From Chitinolyticbacter albus (GTDB lineage Bacteria > Pseudomonadota > Gammaproteobacteria > Burkholderiales > Chitinibacteraceae): a stretch of 64,000 nt of DNA. The stretch is taken from the NCBI RefSeq assembly GCF_024437655.1, contig NZ_JANBVF010000008.1:1-64000 (forward strand), given 5' to 3'. Both the position numbers and the translations under genes were made by a program. Of the stretch, positions 7,726-18,079 are shown one piece after another. Position 1 is the first letter of the stretch; each line of letters opens with the position of its first letter. Under the pieces are notes generated by a model. That model made no database searches. It saw only the letters and a list, made by a program, of their open reading frames with translations, and had not been told where the DNA came from.

Positions 7726-9102
7726 TCACTCCTGCTGCACCGCCGCGATGCTGGCGAGCGCCGCCTCGGCCCGCTGCAGCGTGGCATTGCGCGCCGCCGG
7801 ATCGGCCTGCTCGTGGCTGTGGCCCAGCACTTCGCCATCGAACTGTAACGCGAAGCGCTGCTCGCCATCTGCAACCAGGCTGATTCCGCCCGCTACCGCC
7901 GCGGCCTGCAGCCGGGCGATCACCGCACCGGCTGCCTTGGGATCGGCATACGGGTTCGATACCAGCAATTCCTCGCCGTCCGCTCCCTGCAGGTTGAAGC
8001 GGAACTGCCCGTCCTTGCCACGGAAACTCAGGAAGCGTGCGGCCTTGGCTTTCTTCTTCACGGCACCCTGCTCTGCGATAGCCAGTGCCGTCAGCGAACG
8101 CAGGCCGACAGCTTCGCGCAGTTGCGCCAGGAACGGCGTGGCATAGGTACGCGCCTTGGCAGCGCCAGCCAGCAGAATGTCCTCGATCTCGGCCGGGCGC
8201 GCGATCAGCGCCTGGTAGCGCTCGCGTGCCTCGCCCAGCTCATTGTCGAGCAAGGTGAACAGTTGCTGCTTGGCATCGCCCCAGCCGAGTCCATCCAGCA
8301 ACGCAGCGCGGAACGCCGCGCCCTGCTCCGGGGTGGCAAAAGCCTGGTAGATGGTGTTCAGATGCGCGTTGTCGGCATCCTTGGGCTCGCCCGGCAGGCG
8401 CGAATCGGTGACGATGCGTGCAATCGCCGCCTTGAGTTCCTTGGCACTGCCGAACAGCGGGATGGTGTTGTCGTAGCTTTTCGACATCTTGCGTCCATCG
8501 AGCCCTGGCAATGTCGCCACCGCTTCCTCGATCTTGGCCTGCGGCAGCGTGAAGAAATCCTTGCCCTGGCCAAACAGGTGATTGAAGCGCTGGCCGATAT
8601 CGCGCGCCATCTCGACGTGCTGGATCTGATCACGCCCCACCGGCACCTCTTCGGCGTTGAACATCAGGATGTCCGCCGCCATCAGCACCGGGTAGCTGTA
8701 GAGCCCCATGGTCACGCCGGCGTCCTCGTCCTCGCCCGCCTCCACATTCTTGTCGACCGATGCCTTGTAGGCATGCGCGCGATTGAGCAGGCCCTTGGCG
8801 GCGACACAGGTCAACAGCCAGGTGAGCTCGGGGATTTCCGGAATGTCCGACTGACGATAGAAGGTGACGCGCGCCGGATCGAGCCCGCAGGCGAGCCAGG
8901 TCGCGGCGATCTCCAGCCGCGAGCGCTGGATGCGCAGCGGATCGTCGCACTTGATCAGCGCATGGTAGTCGGCGAGGAAATAGAAAGAATCAGCCGATTC
9001 GGCACGGCTGGCGACAATGGCCGGGCGGATCGCACCGGCGTAATTGCCCAGGTGCGGCGTGCCGGTGGTGGTGATACCGGTGAGGATGCGGGTCTTTTTC
9101 AT
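7726..9102 (-). CDS. trpS: Tryptophanyl-tRNA synthetase with C-terminal extension
   Basis: Charges tRNA-Trp with tryptophan in the cytoplasm. Class I signatures are clear: the HIGH-like TPHLGNY near residue 17 and [10 protein letters not shown] at about residue 200. The protein has 458 residues against about 335 for the E. coli enzyme. The excess is mainly C-terminal: after the anticodon-binding helices a basic linker (KKKAKAARF) leads into a segment ([17 protein letters not shown]) that looks like a DUF1508-type beta module with a following helix, then an Ala-rich tail. I recall similar tails on some other betaproteobacterial TrpS proteins, but cannot verify this here. The riboswitch-sugE unit lies downstream. 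Confidence 0.95.
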   Translation of the reverse strand: MKKTRILTGITTTGTPHLGNYAGAIRPAIVASRAESADSFYFLADYHALIKCDDPLRIQRSRLEIAATWLACGLDPARVTFYRQSDIPEIPELTWLLTCVAAKGLLNRAHAYKASVDKNVEAGEDEDAGVTMGLYSYPVLMAADILMFNAEEVPVGRDQIQHVEMARDIGQRFNHLFGQGKDFFTLPQAKIEEAVATLPGLDGRKMSKSYDNTIPLFGSAKELKAAIARIVTDSRLPGEPKDADNAHLNTIYQAFATPEQGAAFRAALLDGLGWGDAKQQLFTLLDNELGEARERYQALIARPAEIEDILLAGAAKARTYATPFLAQLREAVGLRSLTALAIAEQGAVKKKAKAARFLSFRGKDGQFRFNLQGADGEELLVSNPYADPKAAGAVIARLQAAAVAGGISLVADGEQRFALQFDGEVLGHSHEQADPAARNATLQRAEAALASIAAVQQE

Positions 9103-9126
9103 GTTCTTGTACTGGGTTCGATGGTC

Positions 9127-10311
9127 TTAGCCGAGGCCACGCTTCAAGTCGTTGATCAGGTCGTCCAGATGTTCCAGGCCCACCGAGATGCGGATCAGCC
9201 CTTCGCGGATGCCGGCGGCGGCACGTGCCTCCGGTGTGACGCGGCCGTGCGTGGTGCTGGCCGGATGGGTGATGGTGCTGCGCACGTCACCCAGGTTGGC
9301 AGTGCGGCTGATCAGGCGCACCGCATCGACGATCTGCCAGGCCGCCTCGCGCCCGCCCCTGACCTCGAACGAGACGATGCCGCCGCCACCGTGTTGCTGG
9401 CGCTGTGCCAGCGCGTGCTGCGGGTGCGACGGCAGGCCGGGATAGAACACGCGCTCGACCTGCGGCTGGGTTTCCAGCCATTGCGCCAGCTTGAGCGCGT
9501 TGTCGCAGTGCGCACGCATGCGTAGCGGCAATGTTTCCATGCCCTTGAGCAGCACCCAGGCGTTGAACGGCGACAGACTCGGGCCGGCGGTGCGCAGGAA
9601 CAGGTAAACCGGCTCGATCAGCGCCTTGCTACCGACGACGGCACCGCCGAGCACCCGGCCCTGGCCATCGAGGTACTTGGTCGCCGAGTGCACGACGAGG
9701 TCGGCGCCAAGCTTGAGCGGCTGCTGCAGGATGGGCGTGCAGAAACAGTTGTCGACCGCCAGGATGGCGCCGCTCGCGTGCGCGATCTCGGCGATCGCCG
9801 TGATATCGGCCACCTCGGTCAGCGGATTGGACGGCGTTTCCAGGAAGAACAGCTTGGTATTGGGCCTGACCGCCGCCTGCCAGGCAGCGGGATCGGTCGC
9901 GCTGACATAGCTAATCTCGACGCCGAACTTGACGAAATAGGTATTGAACAGCTGGATGGTGGCGCCAAAGAGGCCGTTGGATGCGACCACATGGTCGCCC
10001 GCCTTCAAATGGCCCATGCCCAGCGCCAGGATGGCGCTCATGCCGCTGGCGGTGGCGATGGCGCGCTCGCCACCTTCCAGCGCGGCCAGGCGCTCTTCGA
10101 ACGCCGTCACCGTCGGGTTGGTGAAGCGCGAGTAGATATAGCCCGGAATCTGGTTGGTGAACTTGAGCGACGCTTCTTCGGCGCTACCGACGCAGAAGCT
10201 GGAAGTCAGATACATCGCATCCGAGTGCTCGCCGTATTCGGTACGGCTGGTGGCGGCGCGGATCGCCAGCGTATCCGGGTGCAGGCCTTCGGGCAGGTCA
10301 TGGTCGTTCAT
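9127..10311 (-). CDS. metZ: O-succinylhomoserine sulfhydrylase
   Basis: PLP enzyme making homocysteine directly from O-succinylhomoserine and sulfide in methionine biosynthesis. It is a Cys/Met metabolism fold-type I protein: YSRFTNPTVTAFEERLA in the N-terminal substrate region, ASGMSAI before the cofactor site, DNCFCTP, and SATKYLDGQGR holding the Schiff-base Lys. The start is placed at 10311 (MNDHDLPEG, 394 residues) rather than 16 codons upstream, because the longer N-terminus is not family-like and would run into the terminator hairpin at 10329. The purF-metZ order is common in betaproteobacteria and favours MetZ over cystathionine gamma-synthase. Confidence 0.9.
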   Translation of the reverse strand: MNDHDLPEGLHPDTLAIRAATSRTEYGEHSDAMYLTSSFCVGSAEEASLKFTNQIPGYIYSRFTNPTVTAFEERLAALEGGERAIATASGMSAILALGMGHLKAGDHVVASNGLFGATIQLFNTYFVKFGVEISYVSATDPAAWQAAVRPNTKLFFLETPSNPLTEVADITAIAEIAHASGAILAVDNCFCTPILQQPLKLGADLVVHSATKYLDGQGRVLGGAVVGSKALIEPVYLFLRTAGPSLSPFNAWVLLKGMETLPLRMRAHCDNALKLAQWLETQPQVERVFYPGLPSHPQHALAQRQQHGGGGIVSFEVRGGREAAWQIVDAVRLISRTANLGDVRSTITHPASTTHGRVTPEARAAAGIREGLIRISVGLEHLDDLINDLKRGLG

Positions 10312-10328
10312 AAGGCGGTCTCTAAGAG

Positions 10329-10349
10329 AACGGGGGCATTGCCCCCGTT
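10329..10349 (-). terminator. Hairpin between purF and metZ
   Basis: Nine-bp perfect stem AACGGGGGC/GCCCCCGTT (10329-10337, 10341-10349) with a 3-base loop, 51 bases past the purF stop and 17 bases before metZ. On the minus strand only a short pyrimidine run (CTCTT) follows, so termination may be partial and metZ may be fed by read-through. Confidence 0.55.
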
Positions 10350-10399
10350 TATATCGCATTTGCTAGCTGCGCGGCCCATACAGCGCACCGCGCTGGCGG

Positions 10400-11947
10400 T
10401 CAGATCAGATTCTGCTCGGCCACACCGATGTTCATGTCGAGCACGCGACTGTCCGCCGCGTCGCCTTCCTTGAACTTGGTCGACAAGGGCGAGAGCCGTT
10501 TGGCTTCGAGCGCATCGAGATAGACGTCGGAGACGTCACCGGTGATGTAGTTGCCGTCAAAGCACGAGGTTTCGAACGCGGTGATCTTGCCGCCGCTGGC
10601 ATCGCTGCAGGCTTCGATCAGGTCCGTCAGTTCCTGGTAAATGATGGCGTCGGCGCCTATCTCGCGCGCGATCTCGACATCGCTGCGGCCGGTGGCGATC
10701 AGTTCGGCGCGCGTCGGCATATCGATGCCGTACACATGCGGGAAACGCACCGGCGGCGCGGCCGAAGCCAGATAGACCTTGTTGGCGCCGACATCGCGCA
10801 CCATCTGCACGATTTCCTTGGACGTGGTGCCGCGCACGATGGAATCGTCGACCAGCAGCACGTTCTTGCCGCGGAACTCGACCGCGATCGGATTGAGCTT
10901 CTGGCGCACGGATTTCTTGCGGCTGGCCTGGCCCGGCATAATGAAGGTGCGGCCGATATAGCGATTCTTGATGAAGCCTTCGCGATACGGCAAGCCCAGC
11001 GAATTGGCCAGTTCCAGCGCCGAATCGCGGCTGGTATCGGGAATGGGAATGACCACGTCGATATCGAGCGCCGGCGATATGGCGCGCACCTTGTCGGCCA
11101 GTTGCACCCCCATATTGAGGCGCGCTTCGTGCACCGAGATGCCGTCGATCACGCTGTCGGGCCGCGCGAAGTAGACATGCTCGAAGATACAGGGCACGAG
11201 TTGTGGATTCGGGTGGCACTGGCGGTTGTGGAACACACCATCGAAGGTGATATAGAGCGCCTCGCCCGGCGCCACGTCGCGCTGCAGCTTGAAGCCCATG
11301 GTATCGAGCACCACCGATTCGCTCGCGACCAGGTACTCGGTCCCTTCCGGCGTTTCGTGGGTACCGAGCGACAGCGGGCGGATGCCGTGCGGATCGCGGA
11401 AGGCGACCAGGCCAAAGCCCGCGATCAACGCCACCACGGCATAGGCGCCGCGCACACGCTGGTGCACGGCCTCAATGGCGTCGAACACGGTATCGGCGGA
11501 CAGCGCAAGACCCGTGGTGCGCTTGCCCAGCTCGTGCGCGAATACGTTCAGCAGCGCTTCGGAATCGGAATTGGTGTTGATGTGCCGCAGATCGGTGCGG
11601 TACATCTCGTCCTTGAGCTGCTTGTCGTTGGTCAGGTTGCCGTTGTGCGCCAGCACGATGCCGAACGGGCTGTTCACGTAGAACGGCTGTGACTCGGCAA
11701 GGCTGGAAGCCGAACCCGCGGTCGGATAGCGCACATGACCGATGCCGGTGTTGCCGAGCAAGGAGCGCATGTTGCGGGTGCGGAACACATCGCGCACCAG
11801 GCCCTGGCCCTTGTGCATGTGGAACACATTACCCTCGGAGGTAACGATGCCTGCCGCGTCCTGGCCGCGATGCTGCAGCACCAGAAGGCCGTCATACAAC
11901 AGCTGGTTGACGGGGGTTTTGGCCACTACGCCGACGATGCCACACAT
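10400..11947 (-). CDS. purF: Amidophosphoribosyltransferase
   Basis: First committed step of purine synthesis: PRPP + glutamine to phosphoribosylamine. The N-terminus MCGIVGVV gives the Ntn-hydrolase nucleophile Cys2 after Met removal, heading a glutaminase class II domain (about residues 2-240; contains GHVRYPTAG and HNGNLTN). The C-terminal phosphoribosyltransferase domain carries the PRPP loop [13 protein letters not shown]. 515 residues is normal. The gene is 32 bases downstream of cvpA, the classical cvpA-purF pairing. Confidence 0.97.
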   Translation of the reverse strand: MCGIVGVVAKTPVNQLLYDGLLVLQHRGQDAAGIVTSEGNVFHMHKGQGLVRDVFRTRNMRSLLGNTGIGHVRYPTAGSASSLAESQPFYVNSPFGIVLAHNGNLTNDKQLKDEMYRTDLRHINTNSDSEALLNVFAHELGKRTTGLALSADTVFDAIEAVHQRVRGAYAVVALIAGFGLVAFRDPHGIRPLSLGTHETPEGTEYLVASESVVLDTMGFKLQRDVAPGEALYITFDGVFHNRQCHPNPQLVPCIFEHVYFARPDSVIDGISVHEARLNMGVQLADKVRAISPALDIDVVIPIPDTSRDSALELANSLGLPYREGFIKNRYIGRTFIMPGQASRKKSVRQKLNPIAVEFRGKNVLLVDDSIVRGTTSKEIVQMVRDVGANKVYLASAAPPVRFPHVYGIDMPTRAELIATGRSDVEIAREIGADAIIYQELTDLIEACSDASGGKITAFETSCFDGNYITGDVSDVYLDALEAKRLSPLSTKFKEGDAADSRVLDMNIGVAEQNLI

Positions 11948-11979
11948 GCTAATGCCTCTCGAGCTCAGAACTTACAAAT

Positions 11980-12471
11980 TCATTCGTACTTGATGCGCTC
12001 AGCGAGCGCATGCGGTAACCAGGGCAACGCCAGCCGGGCGGATGCTTCCAACATGGGGCTGAACATCGCGTCCTTCCAGCCCTGGCTTTTCGGTAAAGAG
12101 GTCAGGCCGGCGATCAGGACGATCAGCAGCACAGCGAGCAGCCCGCGCAACAAACCGAACATGGCGCCAAAGAAGCGATCCGCCGGTTTGAGGCCGGACG
12201 CCTTGAGAAACTGATTGATCGTGATGCGCAGTATCGTGGTCAATAGCCACACGGCGAAAAAGAGGCCGACAAAACCGGCGACGAAGCGCAGCCCTTCGCC
12301 GGGCAGATCATCCGGCACCCATGCAGCGGCCTCGTCGGCGTAGTTGAAACCGACCCAGGTGGCCAGCCCCCATGCGATCAGGGCCATCACTTCCTGCGTC
12401 AGCCCGCGCATCACCGAGAGCAGCACCGAGAGGCCGAGCACGGCGAGTACGACGTAGTCGAATGCGGTCAC
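11980..12471 (-). CDS. cvpA: CvpA family membrane protein
   Basis: Inner-membrane protein of 163 residues with four predicted helices (FDYVVLAVLGLSVLLSVMRG at the N-terminus, two central helices, and FGLLRGLLAVLLIVLIAGL near the end). The motif GLTQEVMALIAWG after helix 1 is typical of CvpA. The family was named for colicin V production, and its molecular role is still poorly defined. Its start overlaps the stop of the SPOR protein gene by 4 bases, and purF follows. Confidence 0.92.
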   Translation of the reverse strand: MTAFDYVVLAVLGLSVLLSVMRGLTQEVMALIAWGLATWVGFNYADEAAAWVPDDLPGEGLRFVAGFVGLFFAVWLLTTILRITINQFLKASGLKPADRFFGAMFGLLRGLLAVLLIVLIAGLTSLPKSQGWKDAMFSPMLEASARLALPWLPHALAERIKYE

Positions 12472-13163
12472 TTGCTCACCAGCTGCGGCGCATAACCAAG
12501 CGCAACAGCCTGGTCACGCGTTTTTTGCGCCTGGGCTTCGGCGAGCGGGCCGATACGCACCCGGGTCAGCGACACGCCCTTGACCGTGATCGACTCGCTA
12601 TACGCCGCAAGGCCCGCAGCCTTCAGCTTGCCGACGATGCCGACTGCCTTGGTGGCATCGCCATAGGCACCGATCTGCACATAGACCTTCTGACCTGCCG
12701 CCGGCGCGGGCTTGGCATCGGCCTGATCCAGGCCCTCGAGGATGCGCTTGGGATCCGGCGTCGGCTTCAGAGTCGGCTTCGCCACCGGCTTGAGCGTGGG
12801 TTGGTGTGTAGGCGCCGCAGTGGGTTGCGGCGTAGCGACGACGGCCGTCGGTGGGGTGGCGCTTGCCGGATCGGAGGCATGCCCCAGCTGTGCGTTCACC
12901 AGCCGCCCAGGCAAGGCCGCCAGTGCCTCGCTGGCGGTCTGCGCTCGCGGCGCAATCGGCACCGGAGCAGCAACAGCCACGCTGGGGGCGCTGGCCTCGA
13001 TCACCACGGGCTCGCTCGCCGCAAGCAGGTTCTGCGGCGGAGCGGCATCCATCACCGTCCACAACACCACCAGGGCAAACAACACCAGCGCGATCGCGCC
13101 GACCAGACGTCGCCGCGCACGCTTGCGCAGCTGCAACAACTCTTCGCTGACGTTATCTCGCAT
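12468..13163 (-). CDS. SPOR-domain membrane protein (DedD-like)
   Basis: Bitopic cell-envelope protein of 231 residues: a short cytoplasmic Arg/Lys-rich N-terminus, one membrane helix (residues about 21-42, VGAIALVLFALVVLWTVM), a long Ala/Pro/Thr/Lys-rich periplasmic linker, and a C-terminal SPOR domain (about 155-230, starting KVYVQIGAYGDA). SPOR domains bind denuded peptidoglycan glycans at the division septum. The position between folC and cvpA matches dedD in many proteobacteria. The ATG/stop overlap with cvpA suggests translational coupling. Confidence 0.88.
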   Translation of the reverse strand: MRDNVSEELLQLRKRARRRLVGAIALVLFALVVLWTVMDAAPPQNLLAASEPVVIEASAPSVAVAAPVPIAPRAQTASEALAALPGRLVNAQLGHASDPASATPPTAVVATPQPTAAPTHQPTLKPVAKPTLKPTPDPKRILEGLDQADAKPAPAAGQKVYVQIGAYGDATKAVGIVGKLKAAGLAAYSESITVKGVSLTRVRIGPLAEAQAQKTRDQAVALGYAPQLVSK

Positions 13164-13218
13164 AGGGCCTGTCGACTTCCAGTTTTACGGCTGCGTTCGG
13201 GGTGGTACGAAACGGCAT

Positions 13219-14487
13219 CTAGGCTCGCGCGGCCATGACCTCGGCCACCGTATAGAAGGAACCAAAGGCCAGGATTCTATCAGCTTCGCCGGCCGCCTCA
13301 CAGGCGCCCGACCAGGCGAGCGATACGGAATCGTAACGCTCAACGCGCGCCTGCGGCGCCACCCGGTGCACGATGGCGGCAAGCGCATCAACCTGCGCGG
13401 CCCGGGCAATCTGCGGCGCCGCCAGGTGCCAGCAGTCGATGCGGTCCGCGAGGATGGTCACCACGCTGGCGATATCCTTATCCATCATGGCACCGAACAC
13501 CGCGTGCGTATTGGCCGCAAAGCCCATGCCATCGAGCGCCTGGCGCAACGCGCGGGCGGCATGCGGATTATGCGCAACATCGAGTATGGTTTGCGGGCGC
13601 CCCGGCAAAACCTGGCAACGCGCCGGCCACTCCACTTCCAGCAAGCCCTGCTTAATCTGTCCCAGGCTCACCGGTAACGCATCGCGCAGGCCGTCGAGCA
13701 TGGCCACGGCGAGTGCCGCGTTGCCCAGCTGGTAGGCGCCGCGCAGCGCGGGCAAGGGCAAGGCATGCCGCGTGCCGGCGGGCGTGGCGCACGCCCACTG
13801 GTTGCCTTCGGCCTCCATCTGCCAGCTGTAGTCGCGACCGATCAGTCGGAGTTCTGCGCCCTGTTGCGCAGCCACATCCAGTAGCGCCTGCGGCGGGTTT
13901 GGATCTGCACAGAACGCAAGCTTGCCTGGCCGGTAGATCCCAGCTTTCTCAAACGCGATCTTCTCACGGGTGTCTCCGAGGTAGGCCTGATGATCCAGAT
14001 CGACGTTGACCACAGCGGCCACGTCGGCATCGAACGCGTTCACGGCATCGAGTCGACCACCCAGCCCCACTTCGAGCACCGCCACGTCGACGTCGGCGGC
14101 AATGAACAGCTGCATGGCCGCGAGCGTGCCGAATTCGAAATAGGTCAGCGTCGTCTCGCCACGCGCCGCCTCGACCGCGGCAAAAGCCGCGACCAGATCA
14201 TCATCGTTGGCCGGTTCGAGGTTGATCCGCACCCGCTCGTTGTACGCCAAGAGGTGCGGCGAGGTATAGGTGCCCACCTGGTAGCCGGCGGCACGCAGCA
14301 TGGCGGTGAGCATCGCGCACACCGAACCCTTGCCGTTGGTACCGCCCACCGTGAGGATGGGAAACGTTGGCGCGAGGCCCAGTGCATCGCGCACACGGGC
14401 AACACGCTCCAGCCCCATGTCGATGGCGCTGGGGTGTAGCTGCTCGAGGTGGGCAAGCCAGTCCTCGAGCGTATCAGCGGCGAACAT
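13219..14487 (-). CDS. folC: Bifunctional dihydrofolate synthase / folylpolyglutamate synthase
   Basis: ATP-dependent Mur-ligase-fold enzyme that adds glutamate to dihydropteroate and to tetrahydrofolates. Visible motifs are the P-loop GGTNGKGSVCAML (about residues 45-57), GLGGRLDAVNAFD, and the C-terminal LDVAHNPHAARALRQAL. 422 residues fits the family. Its start overlaps the accD stop codon by one base, as in the widespread accD-folC pairing. Confidence 0.95.
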   Translation of the reverse strand: MFAADTLEDWLAHLEQLHPSAIDMGLERVARVRDALGLAPTFPILTVGGTNGKGSVCAMLTAMLRAAGYQVGTYTSPHLLAYNERVRINLEPANDDDLVAAFAAVEAARGETTLTYFEFGTLAAMQLFIAADVDVAVLEVGLGGRLDAVNAFDADVAAVVNVDLDHQAYLGDTREKIAFEKAGIYRPGKLAFCADPNPPQALLDVAAQQGAELRLIGRDYSWQMEAEGNQWACATPAGTRHALPLPALRGAYQLGNAALAVAMLDGLRDALPVSLGQIKQGLLEVEWPARCQVLPGRPQTILDVAHNPHAARALRQALDGMGFAANTHAVFGAMMDKDIASVVTILADRIDCWHLAAPQIARAAQVDALAAIVHRVAPQARVERYDSVSLAWSGACEAAGEADRILAFGSFYTVAEVMAARA

Positions 14488-15359
14488 CAGGCGGCGACGG
14501 CGGGCTGCTTGGACAACAGCGAGAGCAACTGGGCGATCTGCAGACGCATCTCGCGGCGGTCGACGATCATATCGATCGCGCCCTTCTCCAGCAGGAACTC
14601 GGAGCGCTGAAAGCCTTCGGGCAGCGTTTCGCGCACGGTCTGCTCGATCACGCGCGGGCCGGCAAAGCCGATCAGGGCGCCCGGCTCGGCGATCACCACG
14701 TCGCCGAGGAAAGCGAACGAAGCGGAGACGCCGCCCATGGTCGGATCGGTCAGCACCGAGATGAAAGGCAGGCGCTTATCGGCCAGCTTGGTGAGGATGG
14801 CGCTGGTCTTGGCCATCTGCATCAGCGAATTGAGGCCTTCCTGCATCCGTGCGCCACCCGAGGCGGCCACGCAGATGAAGGGCAGATTGTTTTCCAACGC
14901 GACGCGCGCGCCGCGCACGAAGCGCTCGCCGACCACCGAGCCCATCGAGCCCCCGATGAACTTGTATTCGAAGGCCGCTGCCACCACCGGCAGGTTGTGG
15001 ATGGCGCCTTGCAATACCACCAGAGCGTCATCCTCACCAGTACTGGCGCGGTACTGACCGAGCTGGTCGGCATAGCGCTTGGTGGCCTTGAACTTCAGTG
15101 GATCAACCGGCTGCACCTCGGCGCCAATCTCGAAGCGGCCTTCCGGATCGAGCAGCAGATCGAGACGGCGGCGCGACGACACCGGGTTGTGGTAGCTGCA
15201 CTTGGGGCAGACTTCGAGGTTGTTCTCCAGATCGGTGCGATACAGCACCGAGCCGCAGGCCGAGCATTTATGCCACAGGCCTTCCGGTACGCCCTTGCTC
15301 TCGGCGCCCGGCTCACGACTCTTGATCTTGGGGGGCAGCAGTTTTTGCAACCAGCTCAT
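14487..15359 (-). CDS. accD: Acetyl-CoA carboxylase carboxyltransferase subunit beta
   Basis: Beta subunit of the carboxyltransferase that makes malonyl-CoA, the extender for fatty acids and for the polyene cluster in this window. The N-terminal zinc ribbon is intact ([11 protein letters not shown], then VCPKCSYHN). The crotonase-fold core carries [11 protein letters not shown] and the [14 protein letters not shown] oxyanion region. 290 residues is typical. It lies 10 bases after trpA, and folC follows with a one-base overlap. Confidence 0.96.
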   Translation of the reverse strand: MSWLQKLLPPKIKSREPGAESKGVPEGLWHKCSACGSVLYRTDLENNLEVCPKCSYHNPVSSRRRLDLLLDPEGRFEIGAEVQPVDPLKFKATKRYADQLGQYRASTGEDDALVVLQGAIHNLPVVAAAFEYKFIGGSMGSVVGERFVRGARVALENNLPFICVAASGGARMQEGLNSLMQMAKTSAILTKLADKRLPFISVLTDPTMGGVSASFAFLGDVVIAEPGALIGFAGPRVIEQTVRETLPEGFQRSEFLLEKGAIDMIVDRREMRLQIAQLLSLLSKQPAVAA

Positions 15360-15369
15360 CTGTTACTCC

Positions 15370-16173
15370 TCAGGCGCGCGCCGTGTCCATCGCGGCACGG
15401 ACGCCTACCAGAAATTCGGTCAATCGTTGGGCGAGGCCGTCTTCGCCGGCCTCCACTTCCTGCACCAGGCGCGAGCCGATCACCACGGCGTCGGCCACCT
15501 GGGCAATGGCGCGGGCGGTATCGGCATCGCGGATGCCGAAACCCACGCCGATGGGCAGATCAATATGCCGCTTCATCACGGCGAGCTTGTCGGCCACGTC
15601 GGCCACGTTCAGCGTCGCCGCGCCCGTCACGCCCTTGAGCGACACATAGTACACATAGCCGCTGGCGAGCCGTGCCGCAGCCTTGAGCCGCGCCTCCGGC
15701 GTGGTCGGCGCCAACAGGAAGATCTGGTCGAGCTGGTGGGCACGCAGTACGGCGGTGCAATCCTCGGCCTCTTCCGGCGGCAGATCGACGGTGAGCACGC
15801 CGTCGACACCCGCCTCGCTCGCCTGGGCAGCAAAAGTCTCATAGCCCATGGCCTCGACCGGGTTGGCGTAACCCATCAGCACCACCGGGGTCTTGTCATT
15901 CGTATTGCGGAACTCGCGCACCATGGCCAGCACATCGCGCAGCGACACGCCATGCGCCAGCGCGCGCTCACTGGCGCGCTGGATCACCGGGCCATCGGCC
16001 ATAGGATCGGAAAACGGCACCCCAAGTTCGATCACGTCGGCGCCGCCGGCGACCAATGCATGCATCAGCTCGACAGTGAGCCCGGGCCGCGGGTCGCCCG
16101 CGGTGATGAAGGGAATCAAGGCCTGGCGCCGCTGTTCGGCCAGGCTGGCAAGCACGGAGGAGATACGGGACAT
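15370..16173 (-). CDS. trpA: Tryptophan synthase alpha subunit
   Basis: Cleaves indole-3-glycerol phosphate to indole and glyceraldehyde 3-phosphate; indole is channelled to TrpB. It is a TIM barrel of 267 residues. The PFITAGDP start of the barrel, the catalytic Glu in [17 protein letters not shown], and [10 protein letters not shown] with the second acidic residue are all present. A perfect intercistronic hairpin lies upstream, between trpB and trpA. Confidence 0.96.
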   Translation of the reverse strand: MSRISSVLASLAEQRRQALIPFITAGDPRPGLTVELMHALVAGGADVIELGVPFSDPMADGPVIQRASERALAHGVSLRDVLAMVREFRNTNDKTPVVLMGYANPVEAMGYETFAAQASEAGVDGVLTVDLPPEEAEDCTAVLRAHQLDQIFLLAPTTPEARLKAAARLASGYVYYVSLKGVTGAATLNVADVADKLAVMKRHIDLPIGVGFGIRDADTARAIAQVADAVVIGSRLVQEVEAGEDGLAQRLTEFLVGVRAAMDTARA

Positions 16174-16190
16174 GTTCTGGATTCGGTAAT

Positions 16191-16214
16191 GGGCGGCGAA
16201 ACAACTCGCCGCCC
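16191..16214 (-). other. Intercistronic hairpin between trpB and trpA
   Basis: Nine-bp perfect GC-rich stem (GGGCGGCGA 16191-16199, TCGCCGCCC 16206-16214) with a 6-base loop. It fills most of the 48-base gap between trpB and trpA, 17 bases before the trpA start. No U-run follows, so it is not an obvious terminator. It could protect the trpB end of the transcript or modulate trpA. Confidence 0.5.
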
Positions 16215-16221
16215 TGGGTGA

Positions 16222-17433
16222 TTAGAGCTGAATGCCTTCGCGGCGCGCGATGGTCGGGATGTCCTTGTCGCCACGGCCGGACAGGTTGACCAGGATGACC
16301 TGGTCCTTGTCCAGCGTGGGCGCCAGGCGCTTGGCATAGGCCAGCGCGTGGCTCGACTCCAGCGCCGGGATGATGCCTTCGAAGCGGCACAGATCGTGGA
16401 ACGCAGCGAGTGCCTCGTCATCGGTGGCGGCGACATATTCGGCGCGACCGATGTCCTTGAGATAGCTGTGTTCCGGGCCGACGCCCGGATAATCGAGGCC
16501 GGCGGAGATCGAATGCGTTTCGATGATCTGGCCGTTCTCGTCCTGCATCAGATAGGTGCGGTTGCCGTGCAGCACGCCCGGCTTGGCATTGGCGGTCAGC
16601 GGCGCGGCATGGCGGCCGGTATCGAGTCCATCGCCACCGGCTTCGACGCCGATCAGACGCACGCCTGGCACCTCGATATAGGGATGGAAGATGCCGATCG
16701 CGTTGGAGCCACCACCGACGCACGCCACCACGGCATCGGGCTGGCGACCGATCAGATCGACCATCTGCGTCTTGCATTCATCACCGATCACACACTGGAA
16801 GTCGCGCACCAGCATCGGGTACGGGTGCGGGCCGGCACAGGTGCCGATGATGTAATAGGTGGAATCGACGTTGGTCACCCAGTCACGCATCGCCTCGTTC
16901 ATCGCGTCCTTCAGCGTCTTGGACCCTGACGACACCGGCACCACCTGGGCACCCAAGAGCTTCATGCGATAGACGTTGGGCGACTGGCGGGCGACGTCCT
17001 CGGCGCCCATATAGACCACGCATTCGAGACCGTAGCGGGCGGCGACCGTGGCGGAGGCCACGCCGTGCTGGCCGGCGCCGGTCTCGGCGATCACGCGCTT
17101 CTTGCCCATGCGTCGGGCCAGCAGCGCCTGGCCGATGGTGTTGTTCACCTTGTGCGCGCCGGTGTGGTTCAGGTCTTCGCGCTTGAGGTAGATCTGCGCG
17201 CCGCCGAGCAGCTCGGACCAGCGCTTGGCGTGATAGATCGGGCTGGGGCGGCCGACGTAGTGCTTGAGCTCGTAGCGGAACTCAGCCATGAAGTCCGGAT
17301 CCTGGGTCGCCTTTTCGTACTCGATGCGCAACTCGTCGAGTGCCGTCATCAGCGTTTCGGCGACGTAGATGCCGCCAAACTGGCCGAAGTGGCCGCGCTC
17401 ATCCGGCTGGGCGTAGCGGAGGAAGTCGTTCAT
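16222..17433 (-). CDS. trpB: Tryptophan synthase beta subunit
   Basis: PLP-dependent condensation of indole with serine to give tryptophan, in the alpha2-beta2 complex. The Schiff-base Lys is in HTGAHKVNN (about residue 93), the phosphate-binding loop is GGGSNAIG, and the monovalent-cation/COMM region is intact. 403 residues is standard. It follows trpF by 15 bases; no methyltransferase gene separates trpB from trpA, unlike in some relatives. Confidence 0.97.
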   Translation of the reverse strand: MNDFLRYAQPDERGHFGQFGGIYVAETLMTALDELRIEYEKATQDPDFMAEFRYELKHYVGRPSPIYHAKRWSELLGGAQIYLKREDLNHTGAHKVNNTIGQALLARRMGKKRVIAETGAGQHGVASATVAARYGLECVVYMGAEDVARQSPNVYRMKLLGAQVVPVSSGSKTLKDAMNEAMRDWVTNVDSTYYIIGTCAGPHPYPMLVRDFQCVIGDECKTQMVDLIGRQPDAVVACVGGGSNAIGIFHPYIEVPGVRLIGVEAGGDGLDTGRHAAPLTANAKPGVLHGNRTYLMQDENGQIIETHSISAGLDYPGVGPEHSYLKDIGRAEYVAATDDEALAAFHDLCRFEGIIPALESSHALAYAKRLAPTLDKDQVILVNLSGRGDKDIPTIARREGIQL

Positions 17434-17448
17434 GTCGTTCTCACTCGA

Positions 17449-18066
17449 TCAAGCTGCGTGCACCGCTTGGATGAACGCCGCAATTTTATTGAGGTCCTTG
17501 ATACCACGGCCACTCTCGACGCCACTGGAGACATCGACAGCCCATGGCTTGACTGCTTGCACCGCGTCCCTGGCATTGTGCGGCGCAAGCCCGCCAGAGA
17601 GGATCAGCGGCAGCGGCAGAGCGACCGGCAACAGCGACCAATCGAAGGCTTCGCCGGTACCACCGGGCACGCCCGGCACGTAGGCATCGACCAGAAGGCC
17701 GCGCGCGTCGCGGTAGCGGGCGGCGTATTCTAGCAAATTTACATCGTGTTTAACCCGTACCGCTTTCAGGTAGGGACGGCCGAAGCTGCGGCAGTACTCG
17801 GGGCTCTCGTCGCCATGGAACTGCAGCAGATCGAGCGGCACCTGCGCCAGCACCTCGCGCACCACTTCAGGCTCGGCGTCGACAAACAGGCCCACGCTCG
17901 CAACGAAAGCCGGCAAGGCCGCGCAGATCGCGGCGGCGGTGGCGATGTCGACATGACGCGGGCTCGCCCCATAGAAGACCAGGCCTATCGCGTCCGCGCC
18001 CAGGCGCGCGGTCTGCGCGGCAGTCTCGGGATCGCGCAGGCCGCAAATTTTGATACGTGGAATCAA
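17449..18066 (-). CDS. trpF: Phosphoribosylanthranilate isomerase
   Basis: TIM-barrel isomerase of the third step of tryptophan synthesis, 205 residues. The general base Cys is in KICGLRDPE at the N-terminus and the general acid Asp follows LVDAYVPG (residues about 125-132). The phosphate site is ILSGGL. It lies 13 bases downstream of truA and heads the trpF-trpB-trpA run; trpE, trpG, trpD and trpC are not in the window. Confidence 0.95.
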   Translation of the reverse strand: MIPRIKICGLRDPETAAQTARLGADAIGLVFYGASPRHVDIATAAAICAALPAFVASVGLFVDAEPEVVREVLAQVPLDLLQFHGDESPEYCRSFGRPYLKAVRVKHDVNLLEYAARYRDARGLLVDAYVPGVPGGTGEAFDWSLLPVALPLPLILSGGLAPHNARDAVQAVKPWAVDVSSGVESGRGIKDLNKIAAFIQAVHAA

Positions 18067-18079
18067 GACAGGTCTCGCT

